A DNA stretch of 64,000 nt, from the NCBI GenBank assembly GCA_965203195.1, contig OZ241860.1:1550001-1614000 (forward strand). The letters are read 5' to 3'. Positions 8,308 to 16,109 of the stretch are shown here, piece after piece. Below the pieces are notes generated by a model. That model was not told the origin of the DNA, searched no databases, and saw only the letters and a program-made list of their open reading frames with translations. The position numbers and the translations under genes are program-made. Source of the stretch: Bin87 sp965203195 (GTDB taxonomy: Bacteria > Chloroflexota > Dehalococcoidia > Lucifugimonadales > UBA3495). Position 1 is the stretch's first letter. Each line of letters begins with the position of its first letter.

Positions 8308-9390
8308 GGTAGCGTTTCGTTTTAGGTGGTTTGGTTGATCAGGCCCTGCTCCTGTAGCAGCGCCAGCAGGTTGTGCTCCGTCTACACCGTCCCCAGCTTC
8401 TCCCGTCGCCGCAACTCCCGATTATGCCGCTCCAATCGCGACGTCGTCCGATGCCTCGCCTGCCCCGTCGCCAAGTGACGCAGTCCTTTGGACAACGCTT
8501 TCTCACATCAGTAACCCGCCGCCCCAGCCGTCTCCCGCATAATTCGCCTTGCCCATTCCCGACCCTCCGCCAGACTAGTCGCGTCCAACAGCCGCCGTGC
8601 CGCCGCAAATCCCGCCATCCCAATGTTCCTCCGGTACTCCCGCAGCAGCTGATACGCGCACAACTGATGCGGCGCCTCCCCGCCATAGACCAGCTCAATC
8701 CCCGCCGCGATGGCCCCATCCCCATCGCTGACCAGATGCGCCGGATGCTGCGCCCCCAACTGCCAGGCCCGGTCAATCACCTCCGCCCAGGAACCGAAAG
8801 CACCCAGGGCCGTTCCCGCAGTAGCGTTGCGGATTACCTTCAATTCAGTACGTCCGGTACGGGTTCGCGTCCACAGGCCATCCATTTCCAGCGTTCCGCC
8901 CGGCGGCAACTCCGGCACGGCCAAAGGCGCCTTCCGCAGCCACTGGCAAACCGTACTCTTGACGCAGCCTACCCAGTTCCCGGCGCGGGCGTAACTCAAT
9001 CCCTGCGCGGCCAGGCTGATGGCGATGTCACGGTTTTTTCGGAAAACCGCTGGTGGCGCATTTCCTGGCCCAGCAGCGTCATGCCGCCGGCCATACGGCG
9101 ACACTGCCCGCAGCGGAACACGGGTATCTGCACGCGGACTTCGCCATAACTGGTAGCAATGGCGCGGGCGTAGCGATGGTGGCGATGCATGGCCAGGCGG
9201 CAATGGTCGCAAAGGGGCTGGTAATCGTCCAGGGCCTGTTGGAGGGCGGCTTGCAGTTGGACGGGGATTTGGCGTTCCAGTTGGGTTTCCAGGTGGTCCA
9301 GCAGTCCCATAGCGGCGCATCTCCGGTAGGGGGTAGGGCGGGCATTGTACCCCCATCTTATAACCAAACCACCTAAAACGAAACGCTACC
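8308..9390 (-). mobile_element. Nested IS inside the IS1-like element (copy 1)
   Basis: A 1083-bp element with perfect 29-bp terminal inverted repeats beginning GGTAGCGTTTCGTTTTAGGT, flanked by a 9-bp target duplication GTACACGGC (8299-8307 and 9391-9399). It carries one decayed transposase gene on the minus strand. The family is uncertain: a DDE transposase of broad IS256/ISLre2/ISKra4 appearance. Confidence 0.9.
8322..9367 (-). pseudogene. Nested IS transposase, frameshifted and with in-frame stops
   Basis: The N-terminal part (from MGLLDHLETQLERQ, including a CGQC zinc-ribbon-like stretch) runs to about 9034 and then continues in the -1 frame at a run of six A. The central part has LEMDGLWTRT, SDGDGAIAAGIELVYGG and QLCAYQLLREYRRNIG. 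The frame is then cut by TGA (8508-8510) and TAG (8382-8384). Between and after these stops the expected tail is still readable (RLERHNRELRRREKLG, then a leucine-rich end), so the ancestral gene ran to 8322. The A-run junction may be programmed frameshifting, but the two stops make this gene dead. Both stops are shared with the 48-49 kb copy. Confidence 0.8.
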
Positions 9391-9642
9391 GTACACGGCG
9401 CCCAGCTTGACTTCCAGAACCCGGCTGATGGCGGCTACGGCCATGCCTTCGCCGTACAGATCGATGGCCTGTTCTTTGATCTGTTCCGAGTAGTAGTGGC
9501 GGTTGCCGTCGGGCGTGAAGCGGTAGTGGCAGAGGCGACAGCGGTAGGTCTGTTTGCCCCGGGAGCGTCCGTCTTTGGGCAGCCAGTTGGAGCCGCAGTG
9601 GGGGCGCTGGAGATCGTCGCGGTAGGAACGGGCGGCGGCCAT
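9373..9642 (-). CDS. insA: IS1-type InsA, 3' end replaced by nested IS
   Basis: A zinc-ribbon/helix-turn-helix DNA-binding protein. The start at 9642 (MAAARSYRDD) has GGAGGTGATC directly upstream, better than the longer ORF start. The ribbon is visible as PHCGSN and YRCRLCHYRF, followed by an HTH with AAISRVLEVKLGAVY. Native sequence ends at VY (about 9391); the last four or five residues come from the inserted IS end. In IS1, InsA alone represses and the InsA-InsB fusion transposes, so this disrupted gene may act only as a repressor. Confidence 0.75.
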   Translation of the reverse strand: MAAARSYRDDLQRPHCGSNWLPKDGRSRGKQTYRCRLCHYRFTPDGNRHYYSEQIKEQAIDLYGEGMAVAAISRVLEVKLGAVYGSVSF

Positions 9643-9829
9643 GGGATCACCTCCGACAGTGGCAAAATCCAGCCCCAATCATATCACCAGCACGTGCTAA
9701 AAATACCGCTTCGCGCCGGGGTAGCAACTTGCGGGACGATGATGTACAATAGGCTAGCCAAGCGGCAAAAGTTCCCGTCAGCGCGCCGGGCGGCCCGGCG
9801 CGTCTGTCGCCGGAGCGAGTCTGACTTGC

Positions 9830-9920
9830 GGAGAGATGGCCGAGTGGTTGAAGGCGCCGGTCTCGAAAACCGGTATGCGTCTCTGGCGCATCGCGGGTTC
9901 GAATCCCGCTCTCTCCGCCA
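9830..9920 (+). tRNA. tRNA-Ser (anticodon CGA)
   Basis: A 91-nt class II tRNA with acceptor GGAGAGA/TCTCTCC, anticodon arm CCGGT-CTCGAAA-ACCGG giving CGA, a long variable arm, T-arm with TTCGAAT and encoded CCA. A TACAAT hexamer lies at 9745-9750, about 80 bases upstream, and may be its -10 box. Confidence 0.95.
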
Positions 9921-10067
9921 TACCTTACAGGTACAATGCGCCTAGAGGTCGGCAAGCCGGCTGCGCCGTTGCCGCACGCTGTCGTTATCGCTGTGGCATT
10001 GACATTGCTTGCCACCGCCGCTGTCTTTCCCGGCTTCCAGGCCCGGCTTCCAGGAGTTTTCGTTCCA

Positions 10068-10673
10068 ATGACTACCCGCGGATTTTTCGGCCGGCACCGG
10101 GAGACGCCATCCCGTCCCATCCCGCCCGGCCAGTATCTGGAGCGGGGCTTCCCCGTGCTTACCGCCGGCCCCACCCAGCGCATTTCCCTGGAACAGTGGG
10201 TCTTCACCCTGGTCGGAGTCGACGGCGAGCCGGTGGCCCAATGGGACTGGCGTCAATTCCTGGCCCTGCCCCAAACAGAAATCTTTACCGACATCCACTG
10301 CGTCACCAAGTGGAGCAAGCTGGACACCACCTGGAAAGGCGTAACCGTTGACGACCTGCTGGCTGCCGCCGGCATCGCCACGCCGCCGCCCTACCTGATG
10401 GCGTTCTCTTATGGCGGTTATACCACCAACCTGCCCACCTGGGATGTGCTGGACGGGCGCGGGATGGTGGCTTTTGAGTTTGACGGCAAGCCCATTCCGC
10501 CGGAACATGGCGGCCCGGCGCGGCTGGTGGTGCCGCATCTCTACTTTTGGAAGTCCGCCAAATGGCTGCGGGGCATTCACTTTATGACCGAGGACCGGCC
10601 CGGCTTCTGGGAGCAGTACGGCTATCATATGTACGGCGATCCCTGGAAAGAACAGCGCTACTGGGGCGACTAG
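10068..10673 (+). CDS. Sulfite-oxidase-like molybdopterin oxidoreductase
   Basis: A 201-residue protein of the oxidoreductase molybdopterin-binding fold. The cofactor-binding Cys is in TDIHCVTKWSK, and the conserved block continues with WKGVTVDDLL, HGGPARLVVP and YFWKSAKWLRGI. The N-terminal PPGQYLERGFPVLTAG is typical of the short cytosolic sulfite-oxidase-like group. An in-frame ATG at 9936 would add 44 residues with a membrane helix, but it starts only 15 bases after the tRNA; the ATG at 10068 has AGGAG 11 bases upstream and gives the usual length. An FAD-type reductase follows in the same direction and is the likely electron partner. The substrate is unknown. Confidence 0.85.
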   Translation: MTTRGFFGRHRETPSRPIPPGQYLERGFPVLTAGPTQRISLEQWVFTLVGVDGEPVAQWDWRQFLALPQTEIFTDIHCVTKWSKLDTTWKGVTVDDLLAAAGIATPPPYLMAFSYGGYTTNLPTWDVLDGRGMVAFEFDGKPIPPEHGGPARLVVPHLYFWKSAKWLRGIHFMTEDRPGFWEQYGYHMYGDPWKEQRYWGD

Positions 10674-10780
10674 GGCGGGCCGGCATTTTGCCGCGCTGCC
10701 GGGTTTCGGAGGCGGCGCGGCCTCACTTCTTCCGAACTACGGCTGGCGCCGCCGGGCCCGTTGCCCGCCCAATCGCCACT

Positions 10781-11602
10781 ATGGAAACCTCGCCCCGGCC
10801 CGGAATAACGCCAATGCCGCTGCTGGCCTGGCAGACGGCAACGGTGGAGCGCATCGTCGTTGAAACCTGCCGCGCCCGCACTTTTACCCTCCGCCTGGCC
10901 GAACCCCGTCCGTTCCGCGCCGGCCAGCATTGCGATGTGCGTCTCACCGCCCCGGATGGCTACCAGGCCCAGCGCTCCTACTCAATAGCCTCCGCGCCCC
11001 CGCCGGACGGCAAGCCCGCCGCCCGCATTGACCTCACCATAGAGGTGATTCCCGACGGCGAAGTATCGCCTTATTTCCACGAAGTCGTCCAACCGGGCGA
11101 TACTTTTGAAGTGCGCGGCCCCATTGGCGGCCCCTTTGCCTGGGTGCCCGGAGCTGACCGCAGCCCCCTGCTGCTGCTGGCCGGCGGCTCCGGCATCGTG
11201 CCAATTCGTTCCATACTGGCGCACCGGGAGGCCGTGGCCCCGGAAATACCGGCGCTGCTGCTCTACTCCGCCCGTTCCCCGGAGGACATCATCTACCGGG
11301 CGTGGCTGGACTGCCGCCGTCGCATTCGCGCCAATGCCGTCATACGCTATGCCGCGACCCGCCGGCGGCCCCCCGGCTGGACGGGTTACGCCCGCCGGGT
11401 TGACCCGGCGATGCTGCGCGAATGTATCCGCGAGCTGGCTGGCCACGACCCCGGCCACAATTACGAGGCCGGCGAGGCAGTATGGCCGCTGTGCTACGCC
11501 TGCGGGCCGACCGGATTCGTGGAGGCGGCCGCCGACGCCCTGCTGTCCATCGGCATACCCGAAGCCAGCATCCGCACCGAACGGTTCGGGCCTACGGGGT
11601 AA
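10781..11602 (+). CDS. Ferredoxin-reductase-type FAD/NAD(P) oxidoreductase
   Basis: A 273-residue FNR-like flavoprotein. The FAD-binding barrel has the family signature AQRSYSIASAPP (RxYS), and the NAD(P) domain has LLLAGGSGIVPIRSIL and CYACGPTGFVEA near the C-terminus. No 2Fe-2S domain is present. ATGs at 10781 and 10814 are both possible; neither has a strong ribosome site. It lies about 110 bases after the molybdopterin protein, a pairing also seen in actinobacteria and Chloroflexota, so it probably moves electrons between NAD(P)H and that enzyme. Confidence 0.85.
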   Translation: METSPRPGITPMPLLAWQTATVERIVVETCRARTFTLRLAEPRPFRAGQHCDVRLTAPDGYQAQRSYSIASAPPPDGKPAARIDLTIEVIPDGEVSPYFHEVVQPGDTFEVRGPIGGPFAWVPGADRSPLLLLAGGSGIVPIRSILAHREAVAPEIPALLLYSARSPEDIIYRAWLDCRRRIRANAVIRYAATRRRPPGWTGYARRVDPAMLRECIRELAGHDPGHNYEAGEAVWPLCYACGPTGFVEAAADALLSIGIPEASIRTERFGPTG

Positions 11603-11625
11603 GCAGCGCCGGACGCGGTTCAACA

Positions 11626-12324
11626 TCAATAGCCGGTGGCGACGCCGGCCAGCCACCGGGCCAGCGGCAGCGCCGTTGACCACAAAATGCCCGGCCGCAG
11701 CACATAATCCGAGGCCACCAGCGCCACCAGCAGCAGCGGCGCAAACCGCTGAAACCGCCGGTGGGTTTCGCCGGCACCCGCAGGCAGCAGCGCCGCCAGC
11801 GCGCGGTAGCCGGCCAATGGCGCCAGCGGCAGCAGCTGGAACACCGCCTGCAACAGGTTGTAGATGACTAGCAGCCCCAACACATCGGAGGCCCCGGAAC
11901 GCAGCCCGCCGGTCATTACCAGCGTCAGGCTGTCCGGGGACGGGTAAGTCCAGGTCAGCCAGCCGCCCTTGAAGGGCGTTGCCAGCAGGAAAGCGATGGT
12001 CAGGTTCCCCAGTGGGCCGGCGGCGGCGACGGCTACCGAGGGCCAGCGTCCCTGCCGTCCCGGTTGGCCCGGCAGCGGACGCCCCCAGCCGAAGCCGCCG
12101 GATACCGTGGCCAGCAGCAGCCCCGCCGCGTCCAGCTGCCGCAGAGGGTTGCCGAACAATCGGCCTTGGGCGCGGGGCGCCGGGTCGCCGAAGGCGGCCG
12201 CCGCCACCGCCTGGAACCAGCCGCCGACTCCGGTAGCCAGCGCGGCGGAGATGGCGCACAGCGCCGCCAGCCGGATGAAAACGCCCGCGTCATCGGGCAG
12301 CAGGTTGAAAGATGAAATCAACAT
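11626..12324 (-). CDS. M50 site-2-protease-like membrane protein without active-site residues
   Basis: A 232-residue polytopic membrane protein aligned along its length with the compact M50 peptidases. The flanks of the zinc site are clear (FGDPAPRAQGRLFGNPLRQLD, then GFGWGRPLP and AAAGPLGNLTIAFLL), but the HExxH helix reads GGWFQ, and the third ligand motif NLLP.PPLDG reads QLLPLAPLAG, Asp changed to Ala. All three metal ligands are missing, so it cannot be a protease by the known mechanism. No frame damage. It may bind substrates without cutting them, as inactive rhomboids do; that is inference. Confidence 0.75.
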   Translation of the reverse strand: MLISSFNLLPDDAGVFIRLAALCAISAALATGVGGWFQAVAAAAFGDPAPRAQGRLFGNPLRQLDAAGLLLATVSGGFGWGRPLPGQPGRQGRWPSVAVAAAGPLGNLTIAFLLATPFKGGWLTWTYPSPDSLTLVMTGGLRSGASDVLGLLVIYNLLQAVFQLLPLAPLAGYRALAALLPAGAGETHRRFQRFAPLLLVALVASDYVLRPGILWSTALPLARWLAGVATGY

Positions 12325-12382
12325 AGGCCGGCGACTATTCTACGCCATCGCCGGCCATTTTGCCGGCCGCCGGGCGGCCGGG

Positions 12383-13501
12383 TCACTTGAAATGAGGTAT
12401 CACCTGGTCGGTAAGCAGCCGCATGGTGTTCATCACCACATCGCGCGGCACGGATGAAGTCCAGTTGACTTCAAACATAATCTCGTCGGTGCTGAAGGCT
12501 TCGCGGAGCAGTTCGATCTTGTCCACCACTTCCGCCGGCGTGCCGAACAGGTTCACTTCCTCGGTGGCGTCCGGGCTGGCGGCGCCGGCGTCGGTGCTGC
12601 CGATGCCCACCCGGCCGGCGTAATAGCGGCGGGCCAGGTTCATCAGCGCCGCGGTCTGCCGGGTAGCCTCCTCTTCCGTAGCCGCTACCAGCGTAGGGAT
12701 GCGGACTACGGTGGTCGGGTCGCCGGGGTGTCCGGCGTCCATCCAAGCCTGGCGGTAGCTCTTGACATCCTCGCGCAGGATGGCGGAGCCGCGCAGGTTG
12801 TGAGGCGAGCTGCCGGCGCCGATGGCGATGCGGTAGCCCTTTTCGCCCATCGGCACGAAACTTTCCTGGCTGTCCACCGGCAGCAGCATCGGCGGGTAGG
12901 GCTTCTGGTAGGGCTTGGGGATGGCCAGATAGGGTTCGTAGAACGCCGGGTAGTTGTAGTACCGGCCCTCAAACCCGGAGAAATGCTCCTCCGTCCAGAG
13001 CTGCTTCATCACTTCCAGGAATTCAAAGAACGAATCCCGCCGCGCGTCGGAACCCCGGGAACGGGCCCCGGCGCCGTAGATGAACCGCCCCTGGCTGACC
13101 TGGTCGACGATGGACACCTGCTCGGCGACCTGAAAGGGGTCATCCAGCTGCAAGTTGTCAAAGGCGTATCTTTCGTGGGGCAGCGCCCTTTCCGACAGGG
13201 CCTCGCCGGGCAGTTTCATCACCGGGCGGTGGATGGACGAGCCGATTTTGATGCGGTTGGTGCGCTCGGCCAGCACGGCCGCCAGCATCAGCACCTGCGG
13301 GTCCATACTGGCCTGCTTGGAGAAGTGGCCGCCGCCGAGCCATACATAGTCCCAGCCCATTTCCTCCACGGCGTCAATTTCGGCGTAGTTTTGGGCGTAA
13401 GCGTCCTCCTCCAGCAGCCGGCCGCCCCGGTAGTCGGCGTCCCACGGCACCTTGCCGCCGTCGTACAGCGCGTTCCAGGTATTGAAAAGTCCGAAGTCCA
13501 T
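12383..13501 (-). CDS. LLM-class flavin-dependent monooxygenase
   Basis: A 372-residue luciferase-like alpha/beta-barrel protein starting MDFGLFNTW with GGAGGGGC upstream. Family landmarks: VEEMGWDYVWLGGGHF, a barrel strand near IKIGSSIHRP, QVSIVDQVSQGRFIYGAGAR, and a C-terminal FGTPAEVVDKIELL. It uses reduced FMN (or F420) to oxidise an organic substrate that cannot be inferred. Expansion of this family is well known in SAR202 Chloroflexota. It lies 52 bases after the ferritin-like gene at 13554-14762 on the same strand, with a hairpin between. A second LLM gene is at 43071. Confidence 0.85.
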   Translation of the reverse strand: MDFGLFNTWNALYDGGKVPWDADYRGGRLLEEDAYAQNYAEIDAVEEMGWDYVWLGGGHFSKQASMDPQVLMLAAVLAERTNRIKIGSSIHRPVMKLPGEALSERALPHERYAFDNLQLDDPFQVAEQVSIVDQVSQGRFIYGAGARSRGSDARRDSFFEFLEVMKQLWTEEHFSGFEGRYYNYPAFYEPYLAIPKPYQKPYPPMLLPVDSQESFVPMGEKGYRIAIGAGSSPHNLRGSAILREDVKSYRQAWMDAGHPGDPTTVVRIPTLVAATEEEATRQTAALMNLARRYYAGRVGIGSTDAGAASPDATEEVNLFGTPAEVVDKIELLREAFSTDEIMFEVNWTSSVPRDVVMNTMRLLTDQVIPHFK

Positions 13502-13516
13502 TTTGCCCCTCCGTCC

Positions 13517-13543
13517 GCGCAGACGCCGGCGTGGCGTCTGCGC
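13517..13543 (-). terminator. Hairpin after the ferritin-like gene
   Basis: An 11-bp perfect stem (GCGCAGACGCC / GGCGTCTGCGC) with a 5-nt loop between the stop at 13554 and the next start at 13501. No T-run, so partial attenuation is more likely than full termination. Confidence 0.4.
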
Positions 13544-13553
13544 CGGCATTGTG

Positions 13554-14762
13554 TCATTTCGGGAAGCCCGCCGGCTGCAACGCCGCCGCCAGGTCGGGAT
13601 GCAGGGCGCTTGCCGGCTTGTCGATGCCCACATACCCTAGGCGGGCGAGATAGTGCCGGATGTAGTCGGCGCGCAGGCGGGACACGGCCATCATTCCCAT
13701 GCCGATGGCGCTGACGGAACCGCCGGCGATGATGGCCAGCGCCTCCCACAGCGCCGGGTCTTTCATTTCGCCGGCCATATCCTTTTCAATGGAACCGAGG
13801 ATGCGGCGCAACGATACGCCGAAGTCGGGGCCTTTCACGGCCACCGTGTGCTTGAGCATCGCCTGCCCGTAGGCCAGATGCCGGGCCTTGTCTTGCAGGC
13901 ACAGGCTGAACAGCCGGCGGTCCACCGGGTTGCCGGCGAAGTGCGCCCCGAAGCGGTACAGCATCAGGGTGAGGACGGCGCGCGCGATGTACATTGACAC
14001 GGCCACTTCCGGCCAGCCGGCGCGGGTTTCCAGCATCCGGCGGCTCATAAAGCCGGGCGATTCCAGTCCCAGGGCGCCGCCGTTGCAGAGGGCGCGGTGG
14101 CGCATCGCCTCAAAATGGCGCGCCGCGTCGAATTCCTGCGTCGCCAGAAACATTTTGGGTTCAATGTAGGCGTAGTTCATCCGGTGCAGCCACTGGCCGA
14201 TGGTGTCGATCTCGGCGGTGGCGTGGTGTCCCAGTTCGGTGCAGAGCTGGCACCAGGCCAGTTCCACATCATGCGGCTGGGCCGGCAGCGCGTCCCAGGA
14301 GATGTCCTGCATTGCGTTCCAGCGCCGCTGGATGGCTTCCTCGTAGAGGGTGGCGGCGTTGTCCGACCACAGTTCATCCTTGCGGTTCACGGAGTAGTTG
14401 TCCAGGCGGGGCATCCCCGGCGTGGCGAAAGAGCCGCGGGGCATCCGGGTCATTTCCCGGCTTTCGTCGGGGATTTCGCCGTAGATGCCCGTAGCGATGG
14501 CCTGCACGGTGAGGCCGTGGGGCGACAGGGCGGCGCGGGTGCCCCACTGCCGGGTGTCTTTCATCCAGGGAAAACGTTCTGTGGGAGATTGAGGCGGCGT
14601 CTTGGCGGCATTGTCATCACTCGCCGGGGATGCCGGGGCATCGTCGGCGGCAACATCCTCCTGGACGCGGCCGGCGGCGGAGGAACGGTAGCGGCCGGTG
14701 GGGTCGCTGTCGTCAGCAGAGCCGGCGGGATGGACGCCATTACCGGGGTTTTGTGTAGTCAT
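13554..14762 (-). CDS. Ferritin-like (diiron-fold) protein lacking the metal-binding Glu residues
   Basis: A 402-residue paralogue of the diiron protein at 17033-18130. The two align without gaps over the first metal helix pair (from CQL through RH). In the intact paralogue the ligands are Glu136, Glu168/His171, Glu230, Glu249/His252. Here the same positions are Ala181, Ala213/His216, Ala273, Lys292/His295: all four Glu are lost, both His kept. The N-terminal 65 residues are Asp/Ala/Pro-rich and probably disordered. Start 14762 begins MTTQNPG, like its paralogue's MTT. Likely a pseudoenzyme, perhaps a partner of the intact form. Confidence 0.8.
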   Translation of the reverse strand: MTTQNPGNGVHPAGSADDSDPTGRYRSSAAGRVQEDVAADDAPASPASDDNAAKTPPQSPTERFPWMKDTRQWGTRAALSPHGLTVQAIATGIYGEIPDESREMTRMPRGSFATPGMPRLDNYSVNRKDELWSDNAATLYEEAIQRRWNAMQDISWDALPAQPHDVELAWCQLCTELGHHATAEIDTIGQWLHRMNYAYIEPKMFLATQEFDAARHFEAMRHRALCNGGALGLESPGFMSRRMLETRAGWPEVAVSMYIARAVLTLMLYRFGAHFAGNPVDRRLFSLCLQDKARHLAYGQAMLKHTVAVKGPDFGVSLRRILGSIEKDMAGEMKDPALWEALAIIAGGSVSAIGMGMMAVSRLRADYIRHYLARLGYVGIDKPASALHPDLAAALQPAGFPK

Positions 14763-14821
14763 AAGGCGGCACCATAAGTTGAGTTGACGGCGGATTGATG
14801 ATGCGGGGGCAGTTGGGCGGA

Positions 14822-15202
14822 TCAAGTTGCGCCATCGCCGGCGCCGGCGTCCACCAGCGGTTCCAGTTTGTCCAGCAGCGTTTGGATGTCGTCCAGGCCC
14901 AGGAGTACATCGTTGGAGCTGTCGGCATTCTCGTAGAAGTTAGTATGCAAATCGCTGGCCACCCGGTACAGCCGGCTGATTTCCCGGTCGCCGGTTTCCT
15001 GCACCAGTCGCGTAGCCGCCTGACGGATGTGCCGGTGACTACGGTGGGGCCAGCCGCGCTGCTCGGCGATGGACTTGAGCATTTGGGCGGTTGCGCCCCA
15101 GCCTTTTTCGGAGGCTTGGCGCGTGTCGCCTTGCCCGAGCTCGGCCCGCGCCTGCGCCAAAAGCGACCGGCTGGCGCTCTGATAAGTTTTGACCTGTTGC
15201 AT
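14822..15202 (-). CDS. PaREP1/HEPN-like protein (paralogue 1)
   Basis: A 126-residue all-helical protein. The segments ELGQGDTRQASEKGWGATAQ, MLKSIAEQRGW and YRVASDLHTNFYEN match the PaREP1/PaREP8-type family, a member of the HEPN superfamily. The HEPN RNase motif (R-x4-6-H) may be the RGWPHRSH stretch near residue 50, but I am not certain. Two close paralogues follow at 16110 and 16582, with a higBA module between. AGGAG precedes the ATG. HEPN proteins often act as RNases in toxin-antitoxin or defence systems; no MNT nucleotidyltransferase partner is present. Confidence 0.7.
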   Translation of the reverse strand: MQQVKTYQSASRSLLAQARAELGQGDTRQASEKGWGATAQMLKSIAEQRGWPHRSHRHIRQAATRLVQETGDREISRLYRVASDLHTNFYENADSSNDVLLGLDDIQTLLDKLEPLVDAGAGDGAT

Positions 15203-15272
15203 AAAGCTCTCCTGCGTTCCGGGTGTGGCGTGCGCGCCTTATCCCATCCGCCGGCTGGGAGGCTAGGCCGGA

Positions 15273-15605
15273 TTAATCGGCGGCAATGTCAGCTTTTGCC
15301 GGCTTGTCCGCGATGTCGCCATTGCCCGGCTGGTTCGCCGCGATGCGCGCCAGCGTTTCCCGGTAGCGGGCTTCCAGCCTGAGCCAGAGTTGCGCCGAGA
15401 TGCCCAGCTCTTTTTCCAACCCGGCGGCAATATCAAGCGTGATGACCTGTTCCCCGGTGAAGATTTTGAACATCACATCCCCCGACAAGCCGAGCCTGTC
15501 GGCCATTTCGATCGGCGGGATGTCCCGGAATTCCAGTTCCTCCGCCAGGGTTTCGCCGGGCGGTATCGCCAAATTGGAAAACAAGTTCCTGTTGCTAGTC
15601 GTCAT
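15273..15605 (-). CDS. higA: HigA-family antitoxin (XRE helix-turn-helix)
   Basis: A 110-residue HigA-type antitoxin. The start region IPPGETLAEELEFRDI and IEMADRLGLSGDVMFKIFTG is the helix-turn-helix typical of this group, followed by LDIAAGLEKELGISAQLWLRLEARY. The Asp/Ala/Lys-rich tail is extra. Its start overlaps the end of the toxin gene by 11 bases, giving translational coupling. It should bind and neutralise the HigB-like toxin encoded upstream and repress the shared promoter. Confidence 0.85.
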   Translation of the reverse strand: MTTSNRNLFSNLAIPPGETLAEELEFRDIPPIEMADRLGLSGDVMFKIFTGEQVITLDIAAGLEKELGISAQLWLRLEARYRETLARIAANQPGNGDIADKPAKADIAAD

Positions 15606-15894
15606 AATGATTGCTCACCTCATTAATGATGACGCTTTGCGCCGTATCCCCCCGGGTTACGATGAGACGCCATCGCCCTGTCAGGTAAATGGAAAATTCT
15701 CCCGTTCGCGACCCGCGCAGAGGATGCAAACGCAGGTGGGAATATTCATACAACTGACGAAAACGCTCAACCTCGAGAATTTTGTCAATGCGGTTGATGT
15801 ACATTCGCCCGGCATCGTATCCCCATTGCATCGCGGCGCGGCGCACATCCTCGTAATTACGCTGCAACCGCCTGGTGCGAAAAATAACCTCCAT
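15595..15894 (-). CDS. higB: HigB-like RelE-superfamily toxin
   Basis: A 99-residue putative ribosome-dependent mRNA interferase. Landmarks are the N-terminal MEVIFRTRRLQRNYED, the central YEYSHLRLHPLRGSRTGEFS and the core strand YLTGRWRLIVTRGD, then a C-terminal INEVSNHYDD. Toxin-before-antitoxin order is the HigBA arrangement. The gene lies between PaREP1/HEPN-like genes, suggesting a small toxin island. A second, different HigBA pair is at 42347-42998. Confidence 0.8.
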   Translation of the reverse strand: MEVIFRTRRLQRNYEDVRRAAMQWGYDAGRMYINRIDKILEVERFRQLYEYSHLRLHPLRGSRTGEFSIYLTGRWRLIVTRGDTAQSVIINEVSNHYDD

Positions 15895-16109
15895 CGTACC
15901 TCCACGCTATGCCACGGTTGACCAGCAATCAACCAGTAACATGGCTACCATAAGAATGGCGATAGGCCGACTTGCGGTCGGGCAATGGCAAGTAAGAACG
16001 CTGAGGCCCTGCCAGCGCGCTCACCTGCCTGACGACCACGAATACGACTGTGATGACGGTTCCCCAATTGGGTTGAAACTTGCCGGGTTGACGACGGCGG
16101 GGCCAACTT

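Larger units (their letters stand above)
7817..9707 (-). mobile_element. IS1-like element carrying a nested second IS (copy 1)
   Basis: 1891 bp, bounded by about 19-bp inverted ends beginning GGTATTTTCAGCACG (left 7817, right ending 9707), with insA and insB genes on the minus strand. A 1083-bp foreign IS (8308-9390) sits exactly between insA and insB. Removing it rejoins insA to the reading frame that leads to insB. The same composite, with the same internal insertion, is at 48237-50127. This copy has no matching target duplication: the left flank ends GGGCGGTC and the right begins GCTTCGCG. Loss of the duplication suggests later recombination at this site. Confidence 0.9.

Noticed and set aside
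8508..8510. Second possible Sec codon (TGA in the nested transposase)
   Set aside because: A TAG follows in the same frame, copy 2 has a further TGA, the family has no redox Cys there, and the element is clearly decaying.
9936..10067. N-terminal membrane extension of the molybdopterin protein
   Set aside because: The in-frame ATG at 9936 is only 15 bases after tRNA-Ser and has no ribosome site; ATG 10068 has AGGAG and gives the family's normal length.
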